64,000 nt of DNA, taken from Salinisphaera dokdonensis. Its GTDB lineage: Bacteria; Pseudomonadota; Gammaproteobacteria; Nevskiales; Salinisphaeraceae. The position numbers and the translations under genes were made by a program. Location of the stretch: the NCBI RefSeq assembly GCF_040361215.1, contig NZ_APND01000001.1:558001-622000 (forward strand), read 5' to 3'. The notes beneath the pieces were generated by a model. It did no database searches and was not told the origin of the DNA. It was given only the letters and a program-made list of their open reading frames with translations. Shown piece by piece: positions 17,197-26,099 of this stretch (the first letter of the stretch is position 1; every line of letters starts with the position of its first letter).

Positions 17197-18705
17197 ATGT
17201 TCATTGCTCGCAAACCGGCCCGAGGCCAGTCTGTTTCTGGTGTCGTACCGGCCATGGCCGTGGCGCTCGCCGCCCTGCTGTTCAGCACGAGCGCGCTGGC
17301 CGCGCCCTATCTCGACTCGCTGCGCGAGCTCTCGCAGCGCGCCGATGTCAGCGCACTGGTCATCCGTCTCGACGACATGTCGGTGATCGACGAGATCAAC
17401 GCCGACCAGCGCCTGACGCCGGCCTCGGTGAGCAAGCTCTATGCCGCCAGCGCGGCGCTAGAACAGTTCGGCCCGGCGCATCGATTCACCAGCCGCCTGA
17501 CCAGCCACGGCAGCGTCTCCGGCAATACTCTCAACGGTGACCTGGTATTCGTAGGCGGCGGGGATCCAGCGCTCGACAACCCGCGCCTGTGGTCGCTGAT
17601 CAACCGGCTGCGCGAACGCGGCATCAACCGGGTGAACGGCAACCTGATCGTCGACGACGGCCTGTTCGGCAGCGTGCCGTGTCTGACCAAGGACCGCTGC
17701 GATGCCCAGCGCGTGGCCTCCCATGCCTACAGCTCGCCGCTGTCCTCGGCAGGCGTCAATTTCGCAACCATTCAGGCGAATGTCTATCCCGGAGAGCGTT
17801 CCGGCGATGCCGCTCGCGTGGCCCTGCATCCCATCGGACTGTCCGGCTACAACATCGACAACGAGGTCACGACCGGGCTGCCGCATACCCGACCGAGCCT
17901 GCGCGTCTGGCGCACCTACGACGGCGGCCGCTCGACGCTGCATCTGCGCGGCGCGCTACCGATGGGCACCGGCCCCTATGAAGTCCATCGCGCGGTCACC
18001 GGCCCGGCCAACGACACGGCCCGCGTGCTTATGGCCATGCTGGAAGATATGGGCATTTCGGTCAGCGGCCAGCCGCGTGTGCAGACCAATGCCGGCGGCG
18101 GCGACACGCTGGCCTACGTCGAAAGCCGCACCCTCGCCGAACAGCTGATCCCGCTGATGGCCTACTCCAACAACTACATGGCGGATACGCTCACGCTCGA
18201 TCTCGCCGCCGACAGCGGCTACAACCGCCCGCTCACGCTGCCGCTCGCCTCGCAGTCGCTTGAAGCGCTCGCCGATCGCGCCCTGCGCGAGAACTTCCCA
18301 AGCCAGGCCACGGCCGGCACGGGTCCAATAATCGAAAGCGGCAGCGGTCTGGCGGTGAGCAACAAGCTCTCGGCGCGCGATCTGGTTGCGCTGCTGTCCT
18401 ATATGTATCGCCAGCCGTCGCTCTTTCCCGCCTTCTACGGCAGCATTCCGGTGCCACTGTCGGCGCCGTCGCGCACGCTCAAGCAGGGCAACTTCGACTG
18501 GCTGACCCGTATCAATGCCAAGACCGGCACGCTCAGCGAGCCGGTGACCGTGCGCGCGCTGGCCGGTTATTTCCGGCTGCAGAGCGGCGGCTACGGCGCC
18601 TTCGCCTTCGTGATCAACGGCACCCGCTCGCGCCCGTCGCTGAGCTATCGCCAGACGGTGACGGCTTACCAGACCGATATGGAGGCGATTCTCGCCGACT
18701 ACTGA
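17197..18705 (+). CDS. dacB: D-alanyl-D-alanine carboxypeptidase/endopeptidase (PBP4, DacB)
   Basis: This 502-aa periplasmic class C penicillin-binding protein trims or cleaves peptidoglycan cross-links. A signal peptide ends near ALAAPYL (about residue 36). The catalytic SXXK is S77-V-S-K80. The second motif is SNN in AYSNNYMAD. The KTG motif is at K442. A large inserted domain between the first two motifs is typical of PBP4. It is divergent from tgt, with 141 bp between the starts. Confidence 0.93.
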   Translation: MFIARKPARGQSVSGVVPAMAVALAALLFSTSALAAPYLDSLRELSQRADVSALVIRLDDMSVIDEINADQRLTPASVSKLYAASAALEQFGPAHRFTSRLTSHGSVSGNTLNGDLVFVGGGDPALDNPRLWSLINRLRERGINRVNGNLIVDDGLFGSVPCLTKDRCDAQRVASHAYSSPLSSAGVNFATIQANVYPGERSGDAARVALHPIGLSGYNIDNEVTTGLPHTRPSLRVWRTYDGGRSTLHLRGALPMGTGPYEVHRAVTGPANDTARVLMAMLEDMGISVSGQPRVQTNAGGGDTLAYVESRTLAEQLIPLMAYSNNYMADTLTLDLAADSGYNRPLTLPLASQSLEALADRALRENFPSQATAGTGPIIESGSGLAVSNKLSARDLVALLSYMYRQPSLFPAFYGSIPVPLSAPSRTLKQGNFDWLTRINAKTGTLSEPVTVRALAGYFRLQSGGYGAFAFVINGTRSRPSLSYRQTVTAYQTDMEAILADY

Positions 18706-18735
18706 CCGGACTCGGGATTCTTTTTGCGCCAAGCA

Positions 18736-18764
18736 TTGGTCGCGCCCGGTCACAGCGGTATACT
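18736..18764 (+). promoter_or_regulatory. Candidate promoter of tRNA-Leu
   Basis: TTGGTC and TATACT are separated by 17 bp, ending 15 bp before the tRNA 5' end. The spacing and the -10 are good; the -35 is partial. Confidence 0.55.
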
Positions 18765-18779
18765 CCGCGGCGTTCAGCG

Positions 18780-18866
18780 GCCCAGGTGGCGGAACTGGTA
18801 GACGCGCCGGATTCAAAATCCGGTTCTGGCAACAGAGTGCGAGTTCGATTCTCGCCCTGGGCACCA
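18780..18866 (+). tRNA. tRNA-Leu (anticodon CAA)
   Basis: This 87-nt gene folds as a class II tRNA. Acceptor stem GCCCAGG pairs with CCTGGGC, followed by discriminator A and an encoded CCA. The anticodon stem CCGGA/TCCGG encloses TTCAAAA, giving anticodon CAA for UUG codons. The T arm contains GTTCGATTC. The long variable arm (about TTCTGGCAACAGAGT) and the D-loop GGTAGA fit tRNA-Leu. Confidence 0.96.
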
Positions 18867-18927
18867 CTGAACGGCTTGTCCGACCGAAAACGCTGATGCG
18901 TCTCGCGGCGTTTCGATGGAGCCGCCC

Positions 18928-19584
18928 ATGGATATTTCGTCTGCGCTGATCAGCTTTTCCCTGGCGGCAGGCCTGATGACGCTCACCCCGGGTATCGATA
19001 CCGCGCTCGTGCTGCGCACCGCCGCGGTCGAGAATGCGCGCAATGCGCTGTTTGCCGCCTTTGGCGTAGTCATCGGTGTGCTCGCCTGGGGGCTGCTGGC
19101 CGCACTTGGCCTGGGCGCGGTACTGGCCGTATCCGAAATCGCCTATCGCATCCTGCAGTTCGCTGGCGCGGCGTATCTGATCTGGCTCGGCGGGCGGATG
19201 CTGTATGCCGCCACGCGTGGTGCGCGTACGGACTGGAACGACAGTCACACGCTGCAAGCGCAGGCCCAGAACGACGAAACCGGCCTGCGCTGGTTCTTTC
19301 GCGGGCTGACCACCAACCTGCTCAATCCCAAGGTCGGCGTGTTCTATGTGAGCTTTTTGCCGCAGTTCATGCCGGCCGACGTGAACGTGGTCGCCTTCAG
19401 CGCGCTACTCGCGGCCATTCATGCGGCGCTGAGTCTGATCTGGTTCATCCTGCTCACGCTCGCGACCCGCCCTTTCGCGCGCGCGCTGGCGCGTCCGAGC
19501 ACGACGCGCGCTCTCGATGGCATCACCGGCAGTGTGCTGGTCGGCTTTGGCCTGCGCCTGGCGCTGTCACCCCAGGCACACTGA
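18928..19584 (+). CDS. LysE/RhtB family amino-acid exporter
   Basis: This 218-aa polytopic inner-membrane protein has about six helices. The N-terminus holds the family motif LMTLTPGIDTALVLRTAA, and the middle holds GLTTNLLNPKVGVFYVSFLPQF. Members export amino acids or homoserine lactone-type compounds; the substrate here is unknown. The ATG at 18928 has GGAG 6 nt upstream and is preferred over the ATG at 18916. It directly follows the tRNA gene. Confidence 0.9.
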   Translation: MDISSALISFSLAAGLMTLTPGIDTALVLRTAAVENARNALFAAFGVVIGVLAWGLLAALGLGAVLAVSEIAYRILQFAGAAYLIWLGGRMLYAATRGARTDWNDSHTLQAQAQNDETGLRWFFRGLTTNLLNPKVGVFYVSFLPQFMPADVNVVAFSALLAAIHAALSLIWFILLTLATRPFARALARPSTTRALDGITGSVLVGFGLRLALSPQAH

Positions 19585-19592
19585 CGAAGACT

Positions 19593-19805
19593 TCAGCGCA
19601 GGAAGTCGAAGTCGAACGAGAGATCGACGCCGAAATAGAAACAGGCGCCGAGCACGGCCGCGACCACCGCCAGCACGATCCAGAAGTACTTGTTGGATAC
19701 GAAGGCGAAGATGAACATCCCCGCGACGACGGCGAAACCCGCCATGAGCAGGCCGGACCAGCCGCCACCCTGAATAACGTCGATCCAGCCTCTGATTACT
19801 TCCAT
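19593..19805 (-). CDS. Small two-helix membrane protein, unknown function
   Basis: This 70-aa protein has two hydrophobic segments (GLLMAGFAVVAGMFIFAFV and FWIVLAVVAAVLGACFYFGV). A short positive loop separates them, and the acidic/aromatic C-terminus is VDLSFDFDFLR. It is convergent with the LysE gene (9 bp between stops) and divergent from the HIT gene. No known family is recognised. Confidence 0.6.
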   Translation of the reverse strand: MEVIRGWIDVIQGGGWSGLLMAGFAVVAGMFIFAFVSNKYFWIVLAVVAAVLGACFYFGVDLSFDFDFLR

Positions 19806-19936
19806 TGTGCCCCCGGTTGATCCACGGCAGGCGCGTCGACCGCGCCCACGAAACAGTGCGCCCCGGAGCGATCTTATACAATGGCGCGCTCGGCGCCGAG
19901 CGCGCCGATCGTTTTCGAGCCGCCAGGCGAATGCCC

Positions 19937-20362
19937 ATGCAAATCAACGACCAACTGCTCGCGGATTGCCACGTGCTCGGCACGCTCGACCGCGCCAGCG
20001 TGCTGCTCAATCGCAATGCGGCCGTCGGCTGGCTGATTCTGGTGGTGGATACGGACGCGGTCGACTGGCACGAACTCGACGATGCCGAACATGACCGCGT
20101 GAGCAAGCAGGTCCGCTCGCTTTCAAACTTCGTGGCGCACTGGTTCGACGCCCACAAGCTCAATGTGGCCACGCTCGGCAATCAGGTGCGCCAGATGCAT
20201 GTGCATGTGATCGCACGCCACGCGGATGATCCCTGCTGGCCGAAGCCTGTGTGGGGCAACCTGGAGTCCGGGCGGGCTTACGAGCACCACGAGATCGACG
20301 CGCTCCGCCAGGCGCTCACGCGCGAACTGAACCTGACAGCCGAGGACGGCGCGACCGATTGA
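19937..20362 (+). CDS. HIT-domain protein
   Basis: This 141-aa histidine-triad nucleotide-binding-fold protein has the signature QMHVHVIARHADD (H-phi-H-phi). The region ahead reads KLNVATLGNQVRQMHVHV, the usual context in proteobacterial HIT hydrolases. Substrate unknown; members hydrolyse nucleotide conjugates. The ATG at 19937 has AGGCGA upstream and matches the start of homology (MQINDQLLADCHVLG). An ATG two codons earlier is equally possible. Confidence 0.85.
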   Translation: MQINDQLLADCHVLGTLDRASVLLNRNAAVGWLILVVDTDAVDWHELDDAEHDRVSKQVRSLSNFVAHWFDAHKLNVATLGNQVRQMHVHVIARHADDPCWPKPVWGNLESGRAYEHHEIDALRQALTRELNLTAEDGATD

Positions 20363-20384
20363 CCGGCGCCTTTTCCGCCGCGCG

Positions 20385-21182
20385 CTATCGCTGCGGATAC
20401 GCCTCGAGCGTCGACCCGGCGGCCGTATGGATGATCAATTTTTCGGTGCCATCGATCTCGAAACCGCGCGCGTCCTCAAGTACATCGAGAAAGCGGCGCT
20501 CCTGATTGTTGAGCGCCGGCGCGCAGGCCTTCATGGTGACCGTGGTGCGGCCCACGCTCAGCTGATCGCCTTCGAGTTCGTAGGTGCCGCTGTATTGATT
20601 GCAGCTGGCGCGCCCGTACAGCCGGCCATCGGTGTCGAAGTTCAGGGTCACGCGGGAGAAGTCGATGATGCCGGCATTGGCGATATCCTCGACCACCCAC
20701 TCAACGCCCGTCAGCGGCCTGTCTGCGGCCTCGCGATCACGCGAATCGGAATGCACGCGCTTGAGCATCAGCAGACCGAGATCGTTGACGCGCCGGTCGG
20801 AATGCACGGGATGGTGGGTGTCGGTCGTCCAAAGCAGCCGACCATCCGGGCCGATGATCATCGCGCGCAGACTGTAACGGCCATGCGGTGCCAGCTTGTC
20901 GCGCGGGATAACCAACTCGAATGCAGCGGGTACGCCGCGCTCGGCGAGATCGAGGGTCTGGCTCGCGATCACGGGCGCCTTGCGATCGGCGATGGCGACA
21001 TCCTCGACACGGACCCGTGCATGGCTGCCGGGAACCAGGGCAATGCGCTCGCGATAGGCGATCTGGCCCTTGACGGTGGTCGCATCTCCGGCAGCCGCTG
21101 AAGGCCGCTGGCTGTTTGCGGCGCAGCCTGCCAATACAATGCTCGACAGAAGAAGAACAAGAACACGAATCCGACGATGCAT
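20385..21182 (-). CDS. Lipoprotein combining a YbaY/YscW-like domain with a META (HslJ) domain
   Basis: This 265-aa predicted outer-membrane lipoprotein has leader RVLVLLLSSIVLAGC with the lipobox cysteine. Residues about 35-150 (VKGQIAYRERIALVPGSHAR, then VEDVAIADRKAPVIASQTLD) match the YbaY/YscW lipoprotein family. The C-terminal part (LTGVEWVVEDIANAGIIDFS, GRASCNQYSGTYELEGDQL, MKACAPALNNQERRFLDVL) is a META/HslJ-type domain with its two conserved cysteines. Such lipoproteins are linked to envelope or heat stress, but function is not established here. The ATG at 21182 is chosen because it opens the signal peptide. Confidence 0.85.
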   Translation of the reverse strand: MHRRIRVLVLLLSSIVLAGCAANSQRPSAAAGDATTVKGQIAYRERIALVPGSHARVRVEDVAIADRKAPVIASQTLDLAERGVPAAFELVIPRDKLAPHGRYSLRAMIIGPDGRLLWTTDTHHPVHSDRRVNDLGLLMLKRVHSDSRDREAADRPLTGVEWVVEDIANAGIIDFSRVTLNFDTDGRLYGRASCNQYSGTYELEGDQLSVGRTTVTMKACAPALNNQERRFLDVLEDARGFEIDGTEKLIIHTAAGSTLEAYPQR

Positions 21183-21255
21183 GAGAACAGCCTTTATCCG
21201 GTGCCGGCGGTGCCAAGGCCCGCCGAAGCGCCCTGAATTGATACGAGACAATCCG

Positions 21256-21459
21256 ATGCCGACGAACAACCTCGAGGAACTCGAAATGCGGATGGCGTAT
21301 ATCGACGACACGCTGAATCAGCTCAGCGATACGATTTACGCACAGGCCCGCGCGCTGGACCGTCTTACCCTGCGCTGCGAACAGCTGGAATCACGGATTT
21401 CTTCGCTGTCCGAAGGCGGCGACGCCAACGAGACCGATGAAACGCCGCCGCATTACTAA
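21256..21459 (+). CDS. slyX: SlyX family protein
   Basis: This 67-aa coiled-coil protein is of unknown molecular role. The heptad-rich region LEELEMRMAYIDDTLNQLSD, then IYAQARALDRLTLRCEQLES, is the SlyX signature; the tail ends ETPPHY, and SlyX proteins typically end PPHY. It is divergent from the YbaY/META lipoprotein. Confidence 0.92.
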   Translation: MPTNNLEELEMRMAYIDDTLNQLSDTIYAQARALDRLTLRCEQLESRISSLSEGGDANETDETPPHY

Positions 21460-21473
21460 GCCGCGGCGGCGTT
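21441..21473. terminator. Candidate bidirectional transcription stop between slyX and the convergent gene
   Basis: A perfect 11-bp stem AACGCCGCCGC/GCGGCGGCGTT with an 11-nt loop spans the slyX stop codon, in a convergent intergenic position. There is no T-tract on either side, so it may be a Rho-assisted or structural stop. Confidence 0.4.
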
Positions 21474-21501
21474 CATCCGCTGCACCGTCTGACTGGCGCC
21501 G

Positions 21502-21888
21502 CTAGAACTGGATGCGGCCGCCACCTTCCTGGCCGCCGCCACCGTAGCCGCCTTGCCCCGGCACCTGAATCTGCTGGCTCTGCTGGCGCTGCATTTCCTT
21601 GAGTTCCTCGATCGCGCGCTCGGCGGCGGCGTTGACCGCGTCCGGGAACTTGTCGATGGCGCCGGAAAGCGTGTCTGCCTCCAGCTCGAAAGACAGCGGC
21701 AGGTTGCCGGCGGGGGTCATCAGGCTGGCGGAACCTTCGAAGATGATATCGCGCGAGTTGTCGTCCTCGCCGTCCCGGGTTACGGGCGTCAGGCGACGGA
21801 TGCTGCCGACCTTGAGGTCCGTGAAGGACTCTTCGCGGTACATGCTGTCGGCATCGACCTTGATCTCGGGCATTTCGTTTTCGGCCAT
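21502..21888 (-). CDS. Hypothetical acidic protein with Gln/Gly-rich tail
   Basis: This 128-aa cytosolic protein is not recognised. It has an acidic mixed alpha/beta region and a helix AAAERAIEELKEMQRQQSQQ. The low-complexity tail VPGQGGYGGGGQEGGGRIQF ends in a terminal phenylalanine. The ATG at 21888 has AAGGA at good spacing. It follows a secreted hypothetical gene on the same strand (118 bp). Confidence 0.7.
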   Translation of the reverse strand: MAENEMPEIKVDADSMYREESFTDLKVGSIRRLTPVTRDGEDDNSRDIIFEGSASLMTPAGNLPLSFELEADTLSGAIDKFPDAVNAAAERAIEELKEMQRQQSQQIQVPGQGGYGGGGQEGGGRIQF

Positions 21889-22006
21889 GACGTTTTCCTT
21901 GAGCGTCAAAAACAATGGCGGCAAGGATAACAGCGCAGCCCGCCGGGGCTAAGCCGGCCGGCTCGCACCGGCCGAAACGTCGTCGTGCGGGGCCGCTCCT
22001 GGAGCT

Positions 22007-22543
22007 CTATAGCGCTTCCGCGTTCTGGAAGGCCGAACTGATACGCGCCTGCAACTCTTTCTTGAAGGCAATGCGCAGCTGCTCACGGGCACGGGTGACG
22101 TCCGGGCCCTGCACCAGCGTCTGCTGCAGGCCGTTGTAGATCGAGAACGTCTGGATATCGCCGTCGCCCTCGGCGGACGTGCGCAGCAATTCCGTGGACG
22201 CGGCCACCGCGGCAGTCACGCCATCCGACTCTTCCTGCTGGTGGACGATGTACATGATGCGCAGCACGCGCACGCCGGACGGCAGGTCCTGACCCTTCAT
22301 GCGGATCGTGGCCTGGCGCGCGTCCGAAAGTGCTTCGTTCGCGAGCGAGGCGACGAGTTCCTCGGGCAGCATCGAGTAACGCGCGTCGGCGACCGGGACG
22401 ATATCGAGATAGACCGGCCGCTGTGTCTTCGGCGCGGGCTGGGCGCTCTCCCCGTTCTGCGCCATCGCCGCGGGCGCGACAGCGAGCAGACAGATCAACC
22501 CGAGCAGCGAGAACGCGCGGGCAAAGGCGTTGGTTGCAATCAT
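22007..22543 (-). CDS. Secreted hypothetical protein
   Basis: This 178-aa protein has a clear Sec signal peptide (FSLLGLICLLAVAPAAMAQ, cleavage after AMA). The mature part is small and alpha/beta, with YLDIVPVADARYSMLPEELV near the start and a helical C-terminus. No family is recognised and no catalytic motif is seen. It lies 39 bp downstream of ppc and may be cotranscribed. Confidence 0.7.
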   Translation of the reverse strand: MIATNAFARAFSLLGLICLLAVAPAAMAQNGESAQPAPKTQRPVYLDIVPVADARYSMLPEELVASLANEALSDARQATIRMKGQDLPSGVRVLRIMYIVHQQEESDGVTAAVAASTELLRTSAEGDGDIQTFSIYNGLQQTLVQGPDVTRAREQLRIAFKKELQARISSAFQNAEAL

Positions 22544-22582
22544 GGCGTCGTTATCTTCTTCTTGTGGCAGATGACATGGAAA

Positions 22583-25372
22583 TCAGCCGGTATTGCGCAT
22601 ACCGGCCGCAATGGCGTTGATCGAGCGCAGCACCGGATCCAGCCATGCCCGATCTCCGGCCTCACGATAGCGCGTAAGTGCAGTGATCTGGATATGATTG
22701 AGCGGATCCAGATACGGCCGGCGCCGATCCAGCGAGCGCTTGAGCACCACGTCGTCGTCCAGCAGTTCGCTTTCCCCGGTTATTGCAAGGATATGCTCAA
22801 CCGCGCGCTCGTACTCGCTGCGGATTGCCTGGAACACCTCGGCGTTGTCCGGCGCGAGCTCGGCATAGGTCGCCGCGATGCGCATGTCGGACTTGGCCAG
22901 CGACATCTGCACGCTGTCGATAATCGTGCGGAAATACGGCCAATCGCGATACAGGGCAACCAGCTCTTCGTTGTCGATGCCGCCGTCGGCCAACGCGGCC
23001 CCCACGCCGAGCCAGCCCGGCAATGTGTGGCGCGACTGGGCCCAGGCAAACACCCAGGAAATCGCGCGGATCGACGACTTGCCGCGGACTGCCTTGCGAT
23101 GGCCGGGCCTGGAGCCGATGTTGAGCGCGCCGATCTCCGCGGTCGGCGTGGCCGCATAGAAGTAATCGAAGAAGCCGTCGGTGTCTTCAGTCAGACGCCG
23201 ATAGAACTGCTCGCCGGTATCCGACAGCGCCGCGGCGACGCGCGAGTGATCGGTATCGTCTGTCGCAAAGCCGCTGGCCTTGAGCGTGCCGGTGATGCCG
23301 AGCGTGAGTTCGTGGACCGCGGTTTCCGGATTGCTGTACTTGGCGAAGATCATCTCGCCCTGCTCCGTAAACTTGATACGCGAGCGCACCGTGCCCGGCG
23401 GCTGCGACACGATCGCCTGATGGGTCGGCCCGCCGCCGCGCCCGACCGTACCGCCTCGGCCGTGGAACAGCAGGCTGTCCACGTCGTGCCGGTCGCAGAC
23501 CGCGACCGCCAGCTGCTGCGCCTTGTAGAGCTGCCAGCGCGAGGCCATGATCCCGCCGTCTTTGCAGGAATCGGAATAGCCGAGCATCACTTCCTGCCGG
23601 CGCGTGCCGTCGGTCGCCTGGGCTTCGAGGAAGTCGCGATAGGCCGGCTGGGCGAGCAGGCCGTCGAGTACCGGCTCGATATGCTCGAGATCGGCCACCG
23701 TCTCGAACAGCGGCGCGATCGATAGCGGCGGCGTGCCCTCGCCCGGCTCGTAGACGCCGGTCGCGCGCATGAGCCATAGCAAGGCGAGCATGTCCGACAC
23801 GCTGTGCGTCATCGAAATCACGTAGCTGCCAAAGGCATCGCCGCCCAGCGTGCGGGTGAATTCGCGTACCACGGCGAGGCTGTCGAGCGTATCGCCCACC
23901 TCGCCGGAGACGTCGACGCGGGCGACATCCGGTACCTCGTCGCGGGCCAGCTCGACGGCGAGAATCTTCGTGCGCGCCGCATCGTCCAGCGATTCGTAAT
24001 CTGCGCAAATCTCCAGCGCGGCGAACAGTTCGTGCACGCACTGGGTGTGGCGCGTGGATTCCTCGCGCAGATCCAGCCGCGCCAGATGAAAACCGAAGGT
24101 CTGGACAAGCCGCTGCAGATCTTTGATCTCGTCATCGGCAATCGCCTGATCGCCGTGGCCCACCATGGACTCGCGCATGATCCTGAGTTCGTCGATCAGC
24201 GCGGCGGCGCTGTCGTAGGCCAGTGGGCTGCGTTCGCTGCGCTCGGCGCGCAGGCGCAGCTCGGTCTGCAGCTGATCGACCATCGCCGCAATGCGCTGGC
24301 GCATGAGATAGAGCTTGCGCCGGTACGGCTCGGCTGCGAAGCGTTCGGCACGCACGCCGGTATGGGCCGCGAGGCGCTGTTCGTCGTCGGCCAGCGATTG
24401 CCAGAACGCGTCGCTGGGTTCGCACCAACGCGCAGAAAACGACAGCCGACTGGCGAGATTGTCGATACGGCGCAGGTATTCGGTGAGCACTTCGCGCGCC
24501 TGCATGCGAAGCGCGTAGCGCGTCTCGCGCGCGGTGACGTACGGATTGCCGTCGCGATCGCCGCCGATCCAGGAACCAAAATCGAGCACCGTGGGCGGCT
24601 CCACGGTTTCGCCGTAGGCGTTGGACAGCGCGCGTTCCAGATTGCGATAGATCACCGGCACGCTGGCAAACAGCGAGGCACGAAAATAATAGAGGCCGTT
24701 GCGTATCTCGTCTTCGACCGTCGGGCGCGAACCGCGCAGTTCCTCGGTCTTCCAGAGCACCTGGATGTTCTGGCGGATATGCTCCTCGATCTCGGCGTGC
24801 CGGCGCTCGTCCGGCGTATCGAAAGCCAGTTCGCGGAACCATTCGAACAACCGGCGCAGCGCATCCAGCACGGCGCGCGGCTTGGCCTCGGTCGGATGCG
24901 CGGTGAATACCGGCATGAACGACAGCCGCTCGAGCCGCGCCAACGCGTCTTCCAGGCTCACGCCCTCGGCCGCCAGATCGGTGAAGCTACGGTTGAACGA
25001 ACCGGTCCACTGCGGATTGCCGTCGGCGGCCAGCGCGCGCCGTGTGCGATGCGCATGCAGTTCCTCGAGCAGGTTGGCGAGATTGAAATAGATGGCGAAG
25101 GCGCGCGTGACCTCGGTCATGGTCTCGGCCGGCAGGTCCGCGACCAGCGCCTGCAACTCGGCGCGCTTGTCGGGGTCGTCCTGTTCGCGCAGCGCGATAT
25201 AACCGCGGCGCAGCGTTTCGACGGTATCGAACACGCCGTCGCGCGCCTGCGATCGCAGCACGTCGCCCAGCAGGACCCCGGCCGCCCGCACCTGGGCACG
25301 CAGGGCTTCGTCGTGAGCGGCTACATCGGTTTGACTCATGGCGGGATGCTTTTCATTGATCGAAGGATTCAT
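22583..25372 (-). CDS. ppc: Phosphoenolpyruvate carboxylase
   Basis: This 929-aa anaplerotic enzyme converts PEP plus bicarbonate to oxaloacetate. The catalytic His region is FTAHPTEAKPR. The second signature is EVMLGYSDSCKDGG, the glycine loop is GRGGTVGRGGGP, and the conserved C-terminus ends MRNTG. The ATG at 25372 (MNPSINEKHP) has GGAG 4 nt upstream. An in-frame ATG at 25339 (MSQTDVAAHD) would give 918 aa and is closer to family starts. It is divergent from the Nudix gene. Confidence 0.96.
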   Translation of the reverse strand: MNPSINEKHPAMSQTDVAAHDEALRAQVRAAGVLLGDVLRSQARDGVFDTVETLRRGYIALREQDDPDKRAELQALVADLPAETMTEVTRAFAIYFNLANLLEELHAHRTRRALAADGNPQWTGSFNRSFTDLAAEGVSLEDALARLERLSFMPVFTAHPTEAKPRAVLDALRRLFEWFRELAFDTPDERRHAEIEEHIRQNIQVLWKTEELRGSRPTVEDEIRNGLYYFRASLFASVPVIYRNLERALSNAYGETVEPPTVLDFGSWIGGDRDGNPYVTARETRYALRMQAREVLTEYLRRIDNLASRLSFSARWCEPSDAFWQSLADDEQRLAAHTGVRAERFAAEPYRRKLYLMRQRIAAMVDQLQTELRLRAERSERSPLAYDSAAALIDELRIMRESMVGHGDQAIADDEIKDLQRLVQTFGFHLARLDLREESTRHTQCVHELFAALEICADYESLDDAARTKILAVELARDEVPDVARVDVSGEVGDTLDSLAVVREFTRTLGGDAFGSYVISMTHSVSDMLALLWLMRATGVYEPGEGTPPLSIAPLFETVADLEHIEPVLDGLLAQPAYRDFLEAQATDGTRRQEVMLGYSDSCKDGGIMASRWQLYKAQQLAVAVCDRHDVDSLLFHGRGGTVGRGGGPTHQAIVSQPPGTVRSRIKFTEQGEMIFAKYSNPETAVHELTLGITGTLKASGFATDDTDHSRVAAALSDTGEQFYRRLTEDTDGFFDYFYAATPTAEIGALNIGSRPGHRKAVRGKSSIRAISWVFAWAQSRHTLPGWLGVGAALADGGIDNEELVALYRDWPYFRTIIDSVQMSLAKSDMRIAATYAELAPDNAEVFQAIRSEYERAVEHILAITGESELLDDDVVLKRSLDRRRPYLDPLNHIQITALTRYREAGDRAWLDPVLRSINAIAAGMRNTG

Positions 25373-25454
25373 GGCTCTCCGGGCTGCATGGTTCGTGCCG
25401 TTTAAGACCATAGCAGTGCAGGGACGGCCTCTTCTTGTCTGCTAATCTTCCGCC

Positions 25455-26054
25455 ATGCCGAAACCCATGACCTACTGCCCCAACTGCGGCGCCCCCACCG
25501 AATACAAGATTCCGACCGGCGACGATCGTGAGCGCAACATCTGCACGGCGACGGGTGAGATCTTCTACGACAACCCGCGCAACGTCGTCGGCTGCATCGT
25601 CGAGCACGAAGGCAAGATCCTGATGTGTCGGCGCGCAATCGAGCCGCGACTGGGGTTCTGGACCCTGCCGGCCGGCTTCCTGGAACTCGGCGAAACGATC
25701 TTCGAAGGCGCGGCGCGCGAAACCCGCGAGGAAGCGCAGGCCGAGGTGACCGACGCCGAACTGTTCACCATGATCGACGTCACCCATATCGGGCAGGTGC
25801 ATATCTTCTATCGCGCGACGCTGTCGGGCAGCCATTATGGCGCGGGCCAGGAAAGTCAGTTCGTCGACCTGCTCGGCGAAGACGAGATCGAATGGTCCCA
25901 GCTGGCCTTCCCCACGATCTACCGCGCGCTCAGCCAGTATTTCGCCGACCGCAGGCGCGGGCGCTTCGAGCTGCATATCGACAACCTCGGCGCCGACGAC
26001 TGGCGGGCCATGAATCTGGACCGCGTGGCGAACGTAGAGACCGGCAGCTCCTGA
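25455..26054 (+). CDS. Nudix hydrolase with N-terminal zinc-ribbon-like region
   Basis: This 199-aa protein has a complete Nudix box GFLELGETIFEGAARETREE. The N-terminus YCPNCGAPTEYKIPTGDDRE is the NUDIX/zinc-ribbon fusion seen in ADP-ribose or NADH pyrophosphatase-like proteins. The second knuckle reads CTATG where CXXCG is expected, so one zinc ligand is missing. Substrate unknown. Confidence 0.88.
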   Translation: MPKPMTYCPNCGAPTEYKIPTGDDRERNICTATGEIFYDNPRNVVGCIVEHEGKILMCRRAIEPRLGFWTLPAGFLELGETIFEGAARETREEAQAEVTDAELFTMIDVTHIGQVHIFYRATLSGSHYGAGQESQFVDLLGEDEIEWSQLAFPTIYRALSQYFADRRRGRFELHIDNLGADDWRAMNLDRVANVETGSS

Positions 26055-26099
26055 TAAACTGTCGCCTATCTTAGGTTCCGTTACGAGGCCCGATCCAGG

